NCBI RefSeq assembly: GCF_025755255.1
Contig: NZ_JALIEB010000013.1
Location: 48,671 to 112,670 of the forward strand
From: Roseobacter sinensis
Lineage (GTDB): Bacteria > Pseudomonadota > Alphaproteobacteria > Rhodobacterales > Rhodobacteraceae
Reading direction: 5' to 3'
Length of the DNA: 64,000 nt
In this document: in pieces, positions 1 to 8,414 of the stretch
Position numbering within the stretch: position 1 is the first letter of the stretch
Layout of the letters: each line of letters begins with the position of its first letter
Notes under the pieces: model-generated
The model's input: the letters and a program-made list of their open reading frames with translations, nothing else
The model's database searches: none
What the model was told of the DNA's origin: nothing
Made by a program: the position numbers and the translations under genes

Positions 1-212
1 ATCTCTACCAGAAAGAGCTCGATACGCTGCTGAACACCGGCACGCATTCCCGTCTTGCGCTCATCCGCGATGATCAGGGCTCGGTCGTCGTCGATGCTGA
101 TTTGAGCGCCCTCGGGCCCAACCTCACGATCCTTGGCGGCATGGAAGCCGGCGAAAAACTCGTCGGCACCGATTACCGCGACCGACCTGATTTTTGGAGG
201 CTCCAGCCATGA
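1..212 (+). CDS. virB4: VirB4 (T4SS ATPase), C-terminal end only
   Basis: The first 69 codons visible in frame 3, ending at a TGA at 210-212, are the tail of a gene that starts outside the window. The segment containing SVVVDADLSALGPNLTIL resembles the C-terminus of VirB4/TrbE ATPases, where a serine-valine-rich strand and a LSG/LGG turn close the domain. VirB4 powers pilus assembly and substrate transfer in type IV secretion. Its stop overlaps the start of the following lipoprotein gene (ATGA), and the genes after it are virB5 to virB11, which supports the call. The catalytic motifs lie outside the window, so the assignment rests on the tail and on context. Confidence 0.6.
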   Translation, partial: LYQKELDTLLNTGTHSRLALIRDDQGSVVVDADLSALGPNLTILGGMEAGEKLVGTDYRDRPDFWRLQP

Positions 213-376
213 AGACATTCTCCCTTGTCCTGCTCATTTGCACACTGGCTGCCTGTTCCAACTACCGTGAACCGGAGGCGAACTGCTTCAGCTTCGTCTC
301 ACGTGGCCCTGCCCCGCTCGACTGTAACTTCGAAGCGCTTGGCGGTGCCGAACTTGAGTACATTGCCAATGAGTAA
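209..376 (+). CDS. small T4SS-associated lipoprotein
   Basis: This encodes 55 residues starting at the ATG that overlaps the virB4 stop. The N-terminus (MKTFSLVLLICTLAACSNY) is a lipoprotein signal with lipobox LAAC, so the mature protein would be a lipid-anchored peptide of about 36 residues with two further cysteines. Small lipoproteins in this place of virB operons (VirB7 type) stabilise the outer-membrane core with VirB9. That role is inferred from size, lipobox and position, not from sequence similarity. The gene overlaps the next start, which indicates translational coupling. Confidence 0.6.
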   Translation: MKTFSLVLLICTLAACSNYREPEANCFSFVSRGPAPLDCNFEALGGAELEYIANE

Positions 377-1523
377 GCGCGCCGTTGCCACGCTCCTGCT
401 GATCGGCGCGGCGTCTGCAGCGCTGGCCCAGGGTGTGCCGGTCAATGACAGCGGCTTAACCGCACGCGATCTAGTTGAGACGGCGGACCGCGAAGCTGAT
501 CTGGCGGTGCAGCGCGAGACGCTGACGGTCCAGGAACAGATCACGGCGATCGAACGCGAACAGCTTGCGGTGCTCGATGCCATCCTCGACGCGCAAACGA
601 GTTTCGATAGCGCCTCAATCACGGGCATGGTCACGGACCTCGAAAGCGGAAGTGGAGATGCCGACCGCTCGGCCGCAGCTGTCTACGGGACGTCCGAGAT
701 CGACCCCAATCCCGCCGGTGATCAGATGTTCGGCGACGCCGCCGAAAACATCGAAGAGTTGATCATCCGCGTTGCCCAGGAAACCCACGGGCGGCCCGGG
801 GTCTCTGCCGCTGGTCTCTCGGTCGTGCAATGGCGGGCGCTTCTCCAGGCCCTGATCTGGCAGGAGAGCCGCTTCGTGATCCGCGCTGAAAGCCCCGTCG
901 GCGCATACGGGCTCACACAAATCATGCCCGGGACCGCCAGCGATCTCGGGATCAACCCGGAATATCGCACGAGCCCCTATCTGCAGGTCGACGGCGGTGC
1001 GCGGTATCTCTCAGACCAGCTCGCGCGCTTCGATGGTAACATCATCTTCGGGCTAGCGGCCTATAATGCAGGCCCGGGTCGCGTGATCGAATATGGCGGC
1101 GTGCCACCGTTCCGGGAAACCCAGCACTACGTTACCGTCATCCCGCAGCAATACAACGCCTATCTGGCTCGCATCGGGGGGATCGAGGCGCTCGGAACCA
1201 TCGACCCGGCCCTGCTCGCCAACTCGAACCTCTCCCTGACCGGTGCAGGTGCCGCCTTCTACGGCAGCAATTCTCCGACCGCCATCCGGCAAGCGGCCCT
1301 CCGCATACGCGATATCGTGACCCGCATCGGCACAACGGCAGACGTGCAGGAATCGATGGCGCTCAACACATACGCGCGCGCCGAACTGGTCCGGCTGATC
1401 GCCGCCATGACACGCCTTCAGGCCGCGCGCACGCAACCGTTTAGCGCCGAGCAGATGCGCCTCGCCGCCGCCCGCATGCAGGAACAAGACTTCATGACCT
1501 TCATCATAGAGGAGCTGGACTGA
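369..1523 (+). CDS. VirB1-like lytic transglycosylase
   Basis: This is a 384-residue exported protein. A signal peptide covers residues 1-20 (ending ALA-Q), a helical, charged stretch follows (35-100), and a SLT-type transglycosylase domain lies at about 150-260. The catalytic glutamate is E166 in ALIWQESRF, followed by the family motifs AYGLTQIMPGTA and GLAAYNAGPGRV. Such enzymes cut peptidoglycan so that the secretion channel can span the wall (VirB1 role). I chose the ATG at 369 because it begins a clean signal peptide and overlaps the end of the lipoprotein gene; longer upstream frames read through that gene. The stop and the next start overlap as TGATG. Confidence 0.85.
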   Translation: MSKRAVATLLLIGAASAALAQGVPVNDSGLTARDLVETADREADLAVQRETLTVQEQITAIEREQLAVLDAILDAQTSFDSASITGMVTDLESGSGDADRSAAAVYGTSEIDPNPAGDQMFGDAAENIEELIIRVAQETHGRPGVSAAGLSVVQWRALLQALIWQESRFVIRAESPVGAYGLTQIMPGTASDLGINPEYRTSPYLQVDGGARYLSDQLARFDGNIIFGLAAYNAGPGRVIEYGGVPPFRETQHYVTVIPQQYNAYLARIGGIEALGTIDPALLANSNLSLTGAGAAFYGSNSPTAIRQAALRIRDIVTRIGTTADVQESMALNTYARAELVRLIAAMTRLQAARTQPFSAEQMRLAAARMQEQDFMTFIIEELD

Positions 1524-2356
1524 TGCCCGCCCGACCACTTCGCAAAACACTTCGCACCCTCACCTTGACGGCCCTTCTGCCGCTCAGCGTCATCGCCCTT
1601 CCGGCGATCTTTCTCCCGGTTTCTGCTACCGCCCAAGGCGTCCCGGTCGTCGACACCCAAAACATCGCCCAGAATATCCAGCAACTGCGCCAGATGATCG
1701 AGGACGAACTCTTGCAGAACGAGCAGCTCCTGCAGCTGCGCGAACAACTCACCACGCTCACGGACCAGCTCGCAGAGTTGCAGCGGACCTATGAGGCGCT
1801 GACCCGCCTCGCAGAACTCCCCGAAGTCATCGCCACTGAAATGGAAGCTGAGCTCAATGGCATCCTCGATCAGGAGTTCGGCGATATCCAGGCAACGATC
1901 CAGGCAATTCGCACAGGCGACTTCTCGGGGCTCAGTGGCTCAGGCGCGGCCGAGATCGAAACCCAGATGGACCGCGTGCTGTCCGAGCTTGGTTTCGACG
2001 ACGATACGCTCCGGGAGATGGCCACCAGCGGCAACGCAGGCGCAGAGCGCATCGCGACGCAAGCCACCACAGGCGCGCTCGTCTCCGCCGCGGCCCAAAA
2101 CAGCTATGACGACGCAGGCCAATCGCTCGAACGTGTGGAGCGTCTCGTCGGCCTGATCGATGACATGGACGAACTCAAGGAAAGCGTCGATCTCAACACC
2201 CGCGTCACTGCCGAACTCGCCATAGCGCTTGTCGCCATGTGGCAGCTCGAGGCCGTGCAGACCGTGGGCGACGGTACGGGCGGCGTCATCGATGCCGCCA
2301 CCATCGCCGAAGAGCAGAATTTCATGGAATTCACCATTCCGGATTTGGGCGACTAA
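1523..2356 (+). CDS. virB5: VirB5-like T4SS pilus/periplasmic protein
   Basis: This encodes 277 residues with a long signal peptide (cleavage likely after TAQ near residue 38). The mature part is almost entirely helical, with coiled-coil potential around 50-110 (runs such as LREQLTTLTDQLAELQ) and a conserved-looking end. The architecture fits the VirB5/TrbJ family, minor pilus-tip components. The preceding transglycosylase and this protein share the motif AQGVPV at the mature N-terminus and an EEQNFM/MQEQDFM motif near the C-terminus, suggesting a common interaction surface or shared ancestry of the ends. The family call is by length, helicity and position between virB1-like and virB8 genes. 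Confidence 0.7.
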   Translation: MPARPLRKTLRTLTLTALLPLSVIALPAIFLPVSATAQGVPVVDTQNIAQNIQQLRQMIEDELLQNEQLLQLREQLTTLTDQLAELQRTYEALTRLAELPEVIATEMEAELNGILDQEFGDIQATIQAIRTGDFSGLSGSGAAEIETQMDRVLSELGFDDDTLREMATSGNAGAERIATQATTGALVSAAAQNSYDDAGQSLERVERLVGLIDDMDELKESVDLNTRVTAELAIALVAMWQLEAVQTVGDGTGGVIDAATIAEEQNFMEFTIPDLGD

Positions 2357-2374
2357 CCATCGAGGCACGAGACG

Positions 2375-3028
2375 TTGAACAGCGAACGCGAGATCATCGA
2401 AGAAGAACTGGTTTACGGTGCCCTGCGCCGGGAACGGCTCTGGCAGCGCCTTGGCCTGCTTGGGATCATCTTCGGGATCATCGGCTGCATGGGGGCCGTG
2501 TTGGTCGCTGCTTTGGATGTCGATCCGCCCCCGGTTGTTGTGCCCTATGATCCCGAGACGGGCTTTGCCCTGCCTGAGGCCTCGGTCGGGGCCACCCAAG
2601 TGACTGGCAACCAGGCGGTGATCGAGGCGGAGATCTTCCGCTATGTGACCGACCGGGAGGCCTACAACCAGCTCGACAATGATCTGCGGATCCGCAGTGT
2701 TCTGCAGCGCTCCGATGGCCGGGCAGAAGCCTCTGTCCGGGCGCAATGGAACAGCACAAACCAGCAATATCCACCTACGGTCTACGGCGAGGATTCCACC
2801 CTCGATGTCGAAGTTCTGAGCATCAACCTGATCGGGGAGAACCGCGCGACCGTGCGTCTGCGCAAACGGCTTACCTCAATACAAGGCATCCAGGCAGGGC
2901 TCTTCACCGCAACGCTCCTCTTCGAATTCCGACCCGAGACCGCACGCACGATCGATCACGTCTGGACCAACCCCTTCGGCTTCACGGTGATCGAGTACGC
3001 CATCCGGTCCGACAGATTGGAGAACTGA
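2375..3028 (+). CDS. virB8: VirB8 inner-membrane T4SS component
   Basis: This encodes 217 residues, beginning with TTG. It has a short cytoplasmic N-terminus, one membrane helix at about 26-47 and a periplasmic domain containing the VirB8 hallmarks: a YVTDREAYN helix, the segment RAEASVRAQWN, and a C-terminal NPFGFTVIEYAIR strand close to the family's NPLGF motif. VirB8 is the assembly factor that links the inner-membrane platform to VirB9 and VirB10. No ATG gives a complete membrane helix with a usable upstream site, which is why TTG is accepted. virB9 starts one base after the stop. Confidence 0.85.
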   Translation: MNSEREIIEEELVYGALRRERLWQRLGLLGIIFGIIGCMGAVLVAALDVDPPPVVVPYDPETGFALPEASVGATQVTGNQAVIEAEIFRYVTDREAYNQLDNDLRIRSVLQRSDGRAEASVRAQWNSTNQQYPPTVYGEDSTLDVEVLSINLIGENRATVRLRKRLTSIQGIQAGLFTATLLFEFRPETARTIDHVWTNPFGFTVIEYAIRSDRLEN

Positions 3029-3029
3029 C

Positions 3030-3722
3030 ATGGCACGCGTTGGACTTGGCATCTTGACATTGATCTTCACTGCCTCCACCGCACTTGCCGAGGCGACTCC
3101 GCGGCGCGGCCCCAATGACGCACGGGTCCGGATCGCCACCTATCAGGAAGGCCAGGTCTTTCGCCTGAACGTCTCGCTCACCCATGTGACCACCATCGAG
3201 TTCGGCGAGGGGGAAACCATCCGCTCGATTCTTGCGGGCGACACCGAAGGCTTCGAGCTCGACGGCGTCCCCGGCGGCCAGGCCTTCGCGATCAAGCCGC
3301 TGGCCCGCGGCGTCCATACCAACGTCACCGTCTATACCAACCGGCGCAGCTACTATTTCAACGTCCAGGAGGTCTCGACACCCACATTCTACGTGGTGCA
3401 GTTCCACTATCCGAATGAAGACCGGCGCCCGAAAAATGCCGTCGCGGCTCAGGCCCCAAACTACAACTATGGGGCCAGCGACCGCACGGAAATCACGCCC
3501 GCGCGCGTTTGGGATGACGGCACATTCACCTACTTCCAGTTTGCGCGCAACGCACCTGTCCCGGCGATCTTCCGCTATTCAAACGGGCGCGAGCGCACCG
3601 TCAATACGCAAGCCACTGAACCGGGGGTGATCCGCGTCTCGGGCGTGAATACCCAGTGGGTGTTACGCCTCGGCGATACCGTCGTCTGTATTCAGTCCAA
3701 TGCGCTGACGGGAGGCACGTGA
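3030..3722 (+). CDS. virB9: VirB9 outer-membrane-core protein
   Basis: This encodes 230 residues with a signal peptide (cleaved after ALA near residue 20). The N-terminal beta domain has the RIATYQEGQVFRL start typical of VirB9/CagX proteins. The C-terminal domain (from about 150) contains WDDGTFTYFQFARN and the IRVSGVNTQWVLRLGD stretch that in homologues contacts VirB7 and VirB10. VirB9 forms the outer-membrane ring of the secretion channel. The stop overlaps the virB10 start by one base. Length and motifs match the family well. Confidence 0.9.
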   Translation: MARVGLGILTLIFTASTALAEATPRRGPNDARVRIATYQEGQVFRLNVSLTHVTTIEFGEGETIRSILAGDTEGFELDGVPGGQAFAIKPLARGVHTNVTVYTNRRSYYFNVQEVSTPTFYVVQFHYPNEDRRPKNAVAAQAPNYNYGASDRTEITPARVWDDGTFTYFQFARNAPVPAIFRYSNGRERTVNTQATEPGVIRVSGVNTQWVLRLGDTVVCIQSNALTGGT

Positions 3723-5116
3723 TGAGTGACAAGCCGAACCAACCTGACATGTCCGAACGCCTCGCCCGGCTCGAGGCGAGCGCCTCGGGCAGCCCAAGGA
3801 CGACAACCCGCCGCTCGCCTCTGACGGCCCTTCTTGTCGTCGCGCTCGTCGGTCTCGGCGGGACCGTCCTTTACCTGCTGAACCAGTCCGAAGAGGAAGT
3901 AGCCCTGCCCACGGCCACACCAGACGAGTTCCAGCCGGAAGGCGATGGCTTCGGGACCATCGAGACACTTGTGCCCCCTGCCCCGCCGGAACCGGAAGTG
4001 GTGGAGGTCCCCGCCCCGGCACCGGAACCGAATGCCGAACTGCTCTCCCAGATCGCGGCGCTCCAAGCGCAAATCGAAGCCATTCAGAACGCCCCGGACC
4101 CGGTGGTCGAAGAAGACACGGCGGCGGCGGAGGCTATTAACGCGTTGACCGCCCAGCTCACCGAGTTGCAAGCGGCCTCCGAAGCCGCGCAACAGCAATT
4201 TGCCGAAGAACTGCAAGCCCGCGACCGCGAGTTGCAACAACTGCGCATGGACCTCGATCTCGCCCGCCTTGAAGCGCAACAGCCGACCCCTGCCCCGTCT
4301 GGTCCCACGGAGGAAGAACTCAGGCTTCGCGAAGAGCAGCGGTTGCGGCAAGAGGAAGAAGCGCGCCGTCTTGCCGAGCTCCAACGCCGATCCGAGAAAG
4401 AGCGCGCTTTCCAGGAGCGCCGGATCCTGTCGCCCGTCATCGCCTTTGGCGGCGCGACCGGCGGCACAGATAATACCGAACTGGCAGAACGTACCTTCGG
4501 CGAAGCCACCGACTTCGTCCTGAACGGGGCCTTCCCGAGCCCTGTCACCCAATCTGAAATCATCGCGAACCCCGCCAACACCGTCATCCAGGGAACGGTG
4601 ATCCAGGCCGCTCTGGAAACCGCGATCACAAGTGAATTGGCCGGGCAGGTCCGCGCCATCACCTCCGAGCATGTCTACAGCTATGACGGCACCCGCCTTC
4701 TCATCCCGGCCGGATCCAGGCTGATCGGGCGCTATCGCTCCGGCGCGGATATCGCCCAACGGCGGCTGACCATCGCCTGGGATCGGATCATCATGCCCAA
4801 CGATCAGACCATCCGGATCAGCGCCTTCGGGGCAGACGAGCTTGGCCGCTCCGGCACCACAGGCTTTGTTGATACGCGATTTGCCGAACGCTTCGGCTCG
4901 GCCGCGCTGATCTCGTTGATTTCCGCCGCACCCACCGTTGCGGCCAATGAGACGGAAGATGAACTCGCCGAAGACGTCCTCGAAGACATTGGCGACGATC
5001 TGGCCGACGCAACCGACAGCGTGATCGGCGAGTACCTTTCCATCGGTCCCGTGATCTACGTCGATCAGGGCGCACGGATCACCGTCATGGTGGACCGGGA
5101 TCTGGAGATCTTCTGA
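3722..5116 (+). CDS. virB10: VirB10 (TrbI-type) core protein
   Basis: This encodes 464 residues from the ATG overlapping the virB9 stop. A cytoplasmic tail, one membrane helix at about 34-53, a proline-rich stretch at about 83-107 (PPAPPEPEVVEVPAPAP), a long charged coiled coil (108-235) and a C-terminal TrbI beta-barrel domain (240-464) are all visible. The C-domain motifs include GTVIQAALETAITSELAGQV, LIPAGSRLIGRY and IAWDRIIMPN. VirB10 spans both membranes and senses energy from the VirD4 and VirB11 ATPases. The coiled coil is long for the family, which is common in alphaproteobacterial plasmids. Confidence 0.92.
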   Translation: MSDKPNQPDMSERLARLEASASGSPRTTTRRSPLTALLVVALVGLGGTVLYLLNQSEEEVALPTATPDEFQPEGDGFGTIETLVPPAPPEPEVVEVPAPAPEPNAELLSQIAALQAQIEAIQNAPDPVVEEDTAAAEAINALTAQLTELQAASEAAQQQFAEELQARDRELQQLRMDLDLARLEAQQPTPAPSGPTEEELRLREEQRLRQEEEARRLAELQRRSEKERAFQERRILSPVIAFGGATGGTDNTELAERTFGEATDFVLNGAFPSPVTQSEIIANPANTVIQGTVIQAALETAITSELAGQVRAITSEHVYSYDGTRLLIPAGSRLIGRYRSGADIAQRRLTIAWDRIIMPNDQTIRISAFGADELGRSGTTGFVDTRFAERFGSAALISLISAAPTVAANETEDELAEDVLEDIGDDLADATDSVIGEYLSIGPVIYVDQGARITVMVDRDLEIF

Positions 5117-5118
5117 CG

Positions 5119-6108
5119 ATGTCACTCAGCTATCTCCAGGCCTCCATCGACAAGCTGGAAGGTGCCAAACGCGAGGATGTCATCGAGATCTGCATCAACC
5201 CGGATGGGTCCTGCTGGGGCGAGTTCCAGGGCGATCATTTCATGCATCGCCTGAAACATACGCTGGACGAGGATGCGGTGAAAGACCTCGGAAACCAGAT
5301 CGCGTCGGATGCTGCCACGCCCCTCTCCAAGGACCGGCCTATCGTCTCGGTCTCGATCAGCTATCGCGATCGTCCAATTCGTGCTCAGGTCATTACACCG
5401 CCTGCGGTCAGCCATGGCATGTCGATCAGCCTGCGATTCTTCTCGCGTCTGCCGCTTGAGACCATCGAACTGGGGTTCCTTTACGGCAAAGAGCGGAAGT
5501 TGGAGGAGCTGCGTCAGGAGAAGAACCGCCAACTCCGCGAGGTGGTCGTCAGCGGTAATATCGATGCGGCGATCCGGCATTGCGTCGAGAACAAGCTCAA
5601 CATGATCGTCTCGGGCGGCACATCCACCGGCAAAACCGTCGCTGCGCGGAAGATCCTGTCTTATGTTGATGATGACGAGCGGATCGTGACGATCGAAGAA
5701 GCCGCCGAGCTTCTGCCGAAACAACCGAATGCCGTGACATTGATCTCGAACAGGGACGCCATGAACCAGACGGCTGACGTGTTGCTCACCGCCACCCTCC
5801 GCATGCGCCCTGACCGCATCATTCTGGGCGAGGTCCGCGGGAAAGAGGCGATGACCTTTCTGGAAGCCATCAACACAGGCCATGGCGGCTCAATGACAAC
5901 GCTCCACGCCGAAACCCCCCAATTGGCGGTTCAACGCCTAGCGATCGCAGCCCTCAAGACCGAGGTCCCGATCCCTTATCGCGACATGATAGACTACATC
6001 GAAAGATCCATCGATGTGATTATTCAAGCCGGACGTGAAGACGGAAAACGGGGGATCACGGAGTTCTATTTGCCCGGAATCGAATTGGAAAAGGAGGCCT
6101 ATACATGA
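5119..6108 (+). CDS. virB11: VirB11 secretion ATPase
   Basis: This encodes 329 residues. An N-terminal domain (1-140) precedes the RecA-like ATPase domain. Walker A is GGTSTGKT at 166-173, the Asp box is TIEEAAEL, and the histidine box lies in TGHGGSMTTLHAET. The Walker A differs from the usual GxTGSGKT by an S-T pair but keeps the Gly-Lys-Thr core. The hexameric VirB11 ATPase sits at the inner-membrane base and switches the machine between pilus assembly and DNA transfer. The start follows virB10 by two bases and the stop overlaps the next start (ATGA), so the gene is inside one transcription unit. Confidence 0.93.
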   Translation: MSLSYLQASIDKLEGAKREDVIEICINPDGSCWGEFQGDHFMHRLKHTLDEDAVKDLGNQIASDAATPLSKDRPIVSVSISYRDRPIRAQVITPPAVSHGMSISLRFFSRLPLETIELGFLYGKERKLEELRQEKNRQLREVVVSGNIDAAIRHCVENKLNMIVSGGTSTGKTVAARKILSYVDDDERIVTIEEAAELLPKQPNAVTLISNRDAMNQTADVLLTATLRMRPDRIILGEVRGKEAMTFLEAINTGHGGSMTTLHAETPQLAVQRLAIAALKTEVPIPYRDMIDYIERSIDVIIQAGREDGKRGITEFYLPGIELEKEAYT

Positions 6109-6317
6109 AAAGCTACACGCCAAAGATCCTGACGTTCACCGGTGGTAAAAAATTCAGCTACCAGCAGATGGAAGACGAGATCGCGAAATACACGCTGAAC
6201 GGTTGGAAAATTGTTTCAATGACGCAATTTCAGAGCCATCAGCCGATGTATACAGTTCTCTTGCAGTATGAATTCTCCGAAGAGGAAATGCAGCCAAAAG
6301 TGGAGAAGCGGGCATGA
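6105..6317 (+). CDS. small protein between virB11 and virB6, unknown
   Basis: This encodes a 70-residue soluble protein with no signal peptide or membrane segment. It has a central NGWKIVSMTQF segment, the arrangement seen in small proteins with a beta-alpha-beta 'GWE/GWK-V' core (DUF4177-like), but the match is too short to assign. It starts inside the virB11 stop (ATGA) and its own stop overlaps the next start the same way, so it is certainly translated with the transfer operon. GC content drops from here to the end of virB6 compared with virB4-virB11. Confidence 0.6.
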   Translation: MKSYTPKILTFTGGKKFSYQQMEDEIAKYTLNGWKIVSMTQFQSHQPMYTVLLQYEFSEEEMQPKVEKRA

Positions 6318-6715
6318 AGATCTGCAACCTACTCCTATTCGCGGCGATTAGTCTTTCCTCGGCGACCGCCTTTGCGCAGGGCTTGGTGCCCGCAATGGAC
6401 AGCGAGTATGAGTTCTGTCAGAAGCGCCCGCCCGAGCCTGAGTGGGTACAAAATCTGCACGTGCGAGAGAGCTACAAACGGCTTCTTATCCAGTCGATCT
6501 ACCGTCTTGAAGGGTACCAGCGTGTCGCTGCTTTTGGTGATTGCAGGTGCGACACCTTGTTTCCGCCATGGTCCAGTGCTGTCCAGCAATACAACGACAA
6601 CTTCCTCCATCTCGAACAGTTCGAGGCGATGCAAACCCGCCGTGCTTTTCAAGATCAAGGCTCCGCCGTGCGTCGCTCCGTCCAGAAACTCTGTGAAGCA
6701 GAAGGCAACTGGTAA
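6314..6715 (+). CDS. exported Cys-containing T4SS-operon protein, unknown
   Basis: This encodes 133 residues. A signal peptide of about 22 residues ends AFA-Q, so the mature protein is periplasmic. It is helical and contains four cysteines: one near residue 35, a CRC pair near 75 and one near the C-terminus, enough for two disulfides. No lipobox is present, so it is not a classical VirB7. Position between virB11 and virB6 suggests a transfer-apparatus accessory. I do not recognise the family. Confidence 0.6.
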   Translation: MKICNLLLFAAISLSSATAFAQGLVPAMDSEYEFCQKRPPEPEWVQNLHVRESYKRLLIQSIYRLEGYQRVAAFGDCRCDTLFPPWSSAVQQYNDNFLHLEQFEAMQTRRAFQDQGSAVRRSVQKLCEAEGNW

Positions 6716-6729
6716 TTTAGGAGAAAGTC

Positions 6730-7815
6730 ATGAGCGTCGTTTCATACCTTGTTGATACCGCCCAAGGCTTCTTGGATGACTCAGCAGAGACACAATTTGG
6801 AGCGGTGGCCGCAACAGTTGGAACGATAACGACTGTGGCCGTCAGTCTCGTCGTCATCCTCGTTTGCATTAACATGGTATTCCAATATCGCGCCATGGAT
6901 GGACGGACGGCATTTTGGCTTGGTGTCAAAATAATTTTGATAGGGATATTTGCACAGAACTGGACCCAGTTTAATGCGCTCACTTCAGCTATTTTGAACG
7001 GCATCGACAGCATAGCCGGATCACTCATCGCCGCTGTTGGCGGAGGCACACCCGGTCCGTCTGGTACCTATGCAGAGCAGTTTGACGAGATGATTGCTGA
7101 CTTCGGCAACTATCTTAACGCCGCAGGTGAAGAACTGAACTGGATGGCCGGTGCGATCCTATCCAACCTCGGAGTCTTACTTCTTTCATTACTCGGGGCA
7201 CTTGCCGCGTTTTTAATGGTCGCGTCGCGCTTGATGATTGCGCTACTTCTCGGTTTGGCGCCGATCATGATCTTCCTCACGCTCTTCGATGTGACAAAGG
7301 ACTACTTCGCGCGATGGCTCTCAGCCGTGGTTTCGTTTGCGATGTATCCCATCATCATTGCCGGAGTGTTCTCCACCATAACTGGCGTCTCCGCGTCGCT
7401 ATTGGGGGAACTGGGTGATCCAACAGCTGCTCCCAACATTGGCGCGCTTGTCCCGTTCTTCATGATGGTCTTGATGGCAAAGGGATTCATTATCGCAACG
7501 CCGTTCATCGTTCGGGCTGTATCAGGTAACATCATGATGCCGGCGATTTCAGGTGGGCTTGGAGGTAGCTATGCGTTTAGCCGGGCTGCCCTGGGATCGC
7601 AGCAAGCAATCAACCGTTATCTAGTGGGCAACGCAAGCGGGTCGGAAGTGGCAGCCTTGCGCTTGCGCGCCGCTCTTGGAGTGTCAGGCATGCCCGAGCG
7701 CAGCTACGGAACAAGACCACCATCAAACTCCCAAGCAGGTACACGCAACCCAAATGCCGGCACAGCACCAGACTATCAAGCGCAAATAGACCGCAATCTG
7801 CGCATAGGTCGGTAG
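6730..7815 (+). CDS. virB6: VirB6/TrbL inner-membrane channel protein
   Basis: This encodes 361 residues with a good ribosome site (AGGAGAAAGTC before the ATG). A periplasmic N-terminus is followed by helices at roughly 30-55, 58-80, and 135-300 (five to six segments), with the conserved hydrophobic block LMIALLLGLAPIMIFLTLFD, as in VirB6/TrbL proteins. The last 50 residues are polar and proline/serine-rich. VirB6 forms the inner-membrane part of the translocation channel. The order virB11-x-x-virB6 differs from the Agrobacterium order. The IS remnant begins only 14 bases past the stop, so any downstream transfer genes have been separated. Confidence 0.85.
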   Translation: MSVVSYLVDTAQGFLDDSAETQFGAVAATVGTITTVAVSLVVILVCINMVFQYRAMDGRTAFWLGVKIILIGIFAQNWTQFNALTSAILNGIDSIAGSLIAAVGGGTPGPSGTYAEQFDEMIADFGNYLNAAGEELNWMAGAILSNLGVLLLSLLGALAAFLMVASRLMIALLLGLAPIMIFLTLFDVTKDYFARWLSAVVSFAMYPIIIAGVFSTITGVSASLLGELGDPTAAPNIGALVPFFMMVLMAKGFIIATPFIVRAVSGNIMMPAISGGLGGSYAFSRAALGSQQAINRYLVGNASGSEVAALRLRAALGVSGMPERSYGTRPPSNSQAGTRNPNAGTAPDYQAQIDRNLRIGR

Positions 7816-7829
7816 CTGAACTAACCTGC

Positions 7830-8098
7830 CTAGGTGTTCAGTCCCGGCATCTGGTGGATTGGGTCTAGGCTGAATCGGTCCGGCTTTGATGTCCGGATTT
7901 TGCAGATGTATTCGTAGGGCTTGAGCCCGTTTAGTGTCTTGTGTCTGCGGGCGAAGTTGTAAGCTGCCATGAAGTCCGCAAGATGGGTGCGGAGCTGGTC
8001 GGGGCTGTCATAGTGGAAGCGCTTGACGGTCGCGTCCTTGATCGTGCGGTTCATCCGCTCGACCTAGCCGTTGGTCCAAGAATGGTTAGGCTGTTGAT
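7830..8098 (-). pseudogene. IS481-type transposase, C-terminal fragment with internal stop
   Basis: Read on the minus strand, the segment encodes the DDE-transposase end: HSWTNG, then a TAG stop where homologues have glutamine, then VERMNRTIKDATVKRFHYDS and the closing DPIHQMPGLNT. The intact family motif is TNGQVERMN, so the stop is a CAG-to-TAG change. The 5' part of the gene is missing because an IS21-like sequence begins at 8099. Confidence 0.8.
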
Positions 8099-8164
8099 TG
8101 TCACTGAGAACTGACCCGGCATTTTCATCGAGATCTGACCCACCCAGTCGTTATGATCTGCTGA

Positions 8165-8303
8165 TTATGATGGCGTCAATGCTGTTGCCTCCTTTCGCTT
8201 TTTCTTTGCTATTTCGGAGCTGGCCTTGAAGCGGTAGCTGTCATTGCCGGTCTCGAGGATGTGGCAGCGATGGGTGAGACGATCGAGCAGTGCTGTATTG
8301 CTG
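8165..8303 (-). pseudogene. IstB (IS21 family) C-terminal remnant
   Basis: The reading frame SNTALLDRLTHRCHILETGN, followed by DSYRF and a basic tail, is the C-terminus of an IstB-type ATPase of IS21 elements. The IS21-type end (TGTCACTGAGAACTGACC, from 8099, with a second CTGACCC motif at 8137) lies downstream of it. Only this end of the element remains; the rest of istB and all of istA are gone. The fusion to the IS481 N-terminal fragment occurs over a shared AGCAATACAG at about 8294-8303. Confidence 0.7.
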
Positions 8304-8352
8304 CTCTGACGGCGTGCGTTGTCGTGGCGCTCCCGTGACAAACTTGTCCCAT
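8293..8352 (-). pseudogene. IS481-type transposase, N-terminal fragment
   Basis: Twenty codons (MGQVCHGSATTTHAVRAAIQ) match the start of the IS481-type transposases whose C-terminus is found at 7830-8098. After Q20 the sequence changes to IstB in another frame. This places both transposase ends in the right order and strand for a single ancestral gene whose middle was replaced by the IS21 remnant. Confidence 0.65.
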
Positions 8353-8414
8353 AGGGCTTCTTTCCATTCCTGAGAAGGATCGCACCATCAAACCGTGGGA
8401 TCAAACACCTAGGC

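Larger units (their letters stand above)
7829..8414. mobile_element. IS481-family element remnant with CCTAGG target duplication
   Basis: The ends are inverted repeats: TGTTCAGTCCC from 7835 and, on the other strand, TGTTTGATCCC from 8408 inward. Both are flanked by the hexamer CCTAGG (7829-7834 and 8409-8414). IS481-family elements insert at NCTAGN and duplicate it, so this is a recognisable insertion scar. Inside are the C-terminal and N-terminal ends of one transposase gene (minus strand), separated by a fragment of an IS21-type element. The element cannot move on its own. Confidence 0.75.

Noticed and set aside
3692..5125. A 477-codon minus-strand frame
   Set aside because: Antisense to virB10; composition follows the coding strand of virB10.
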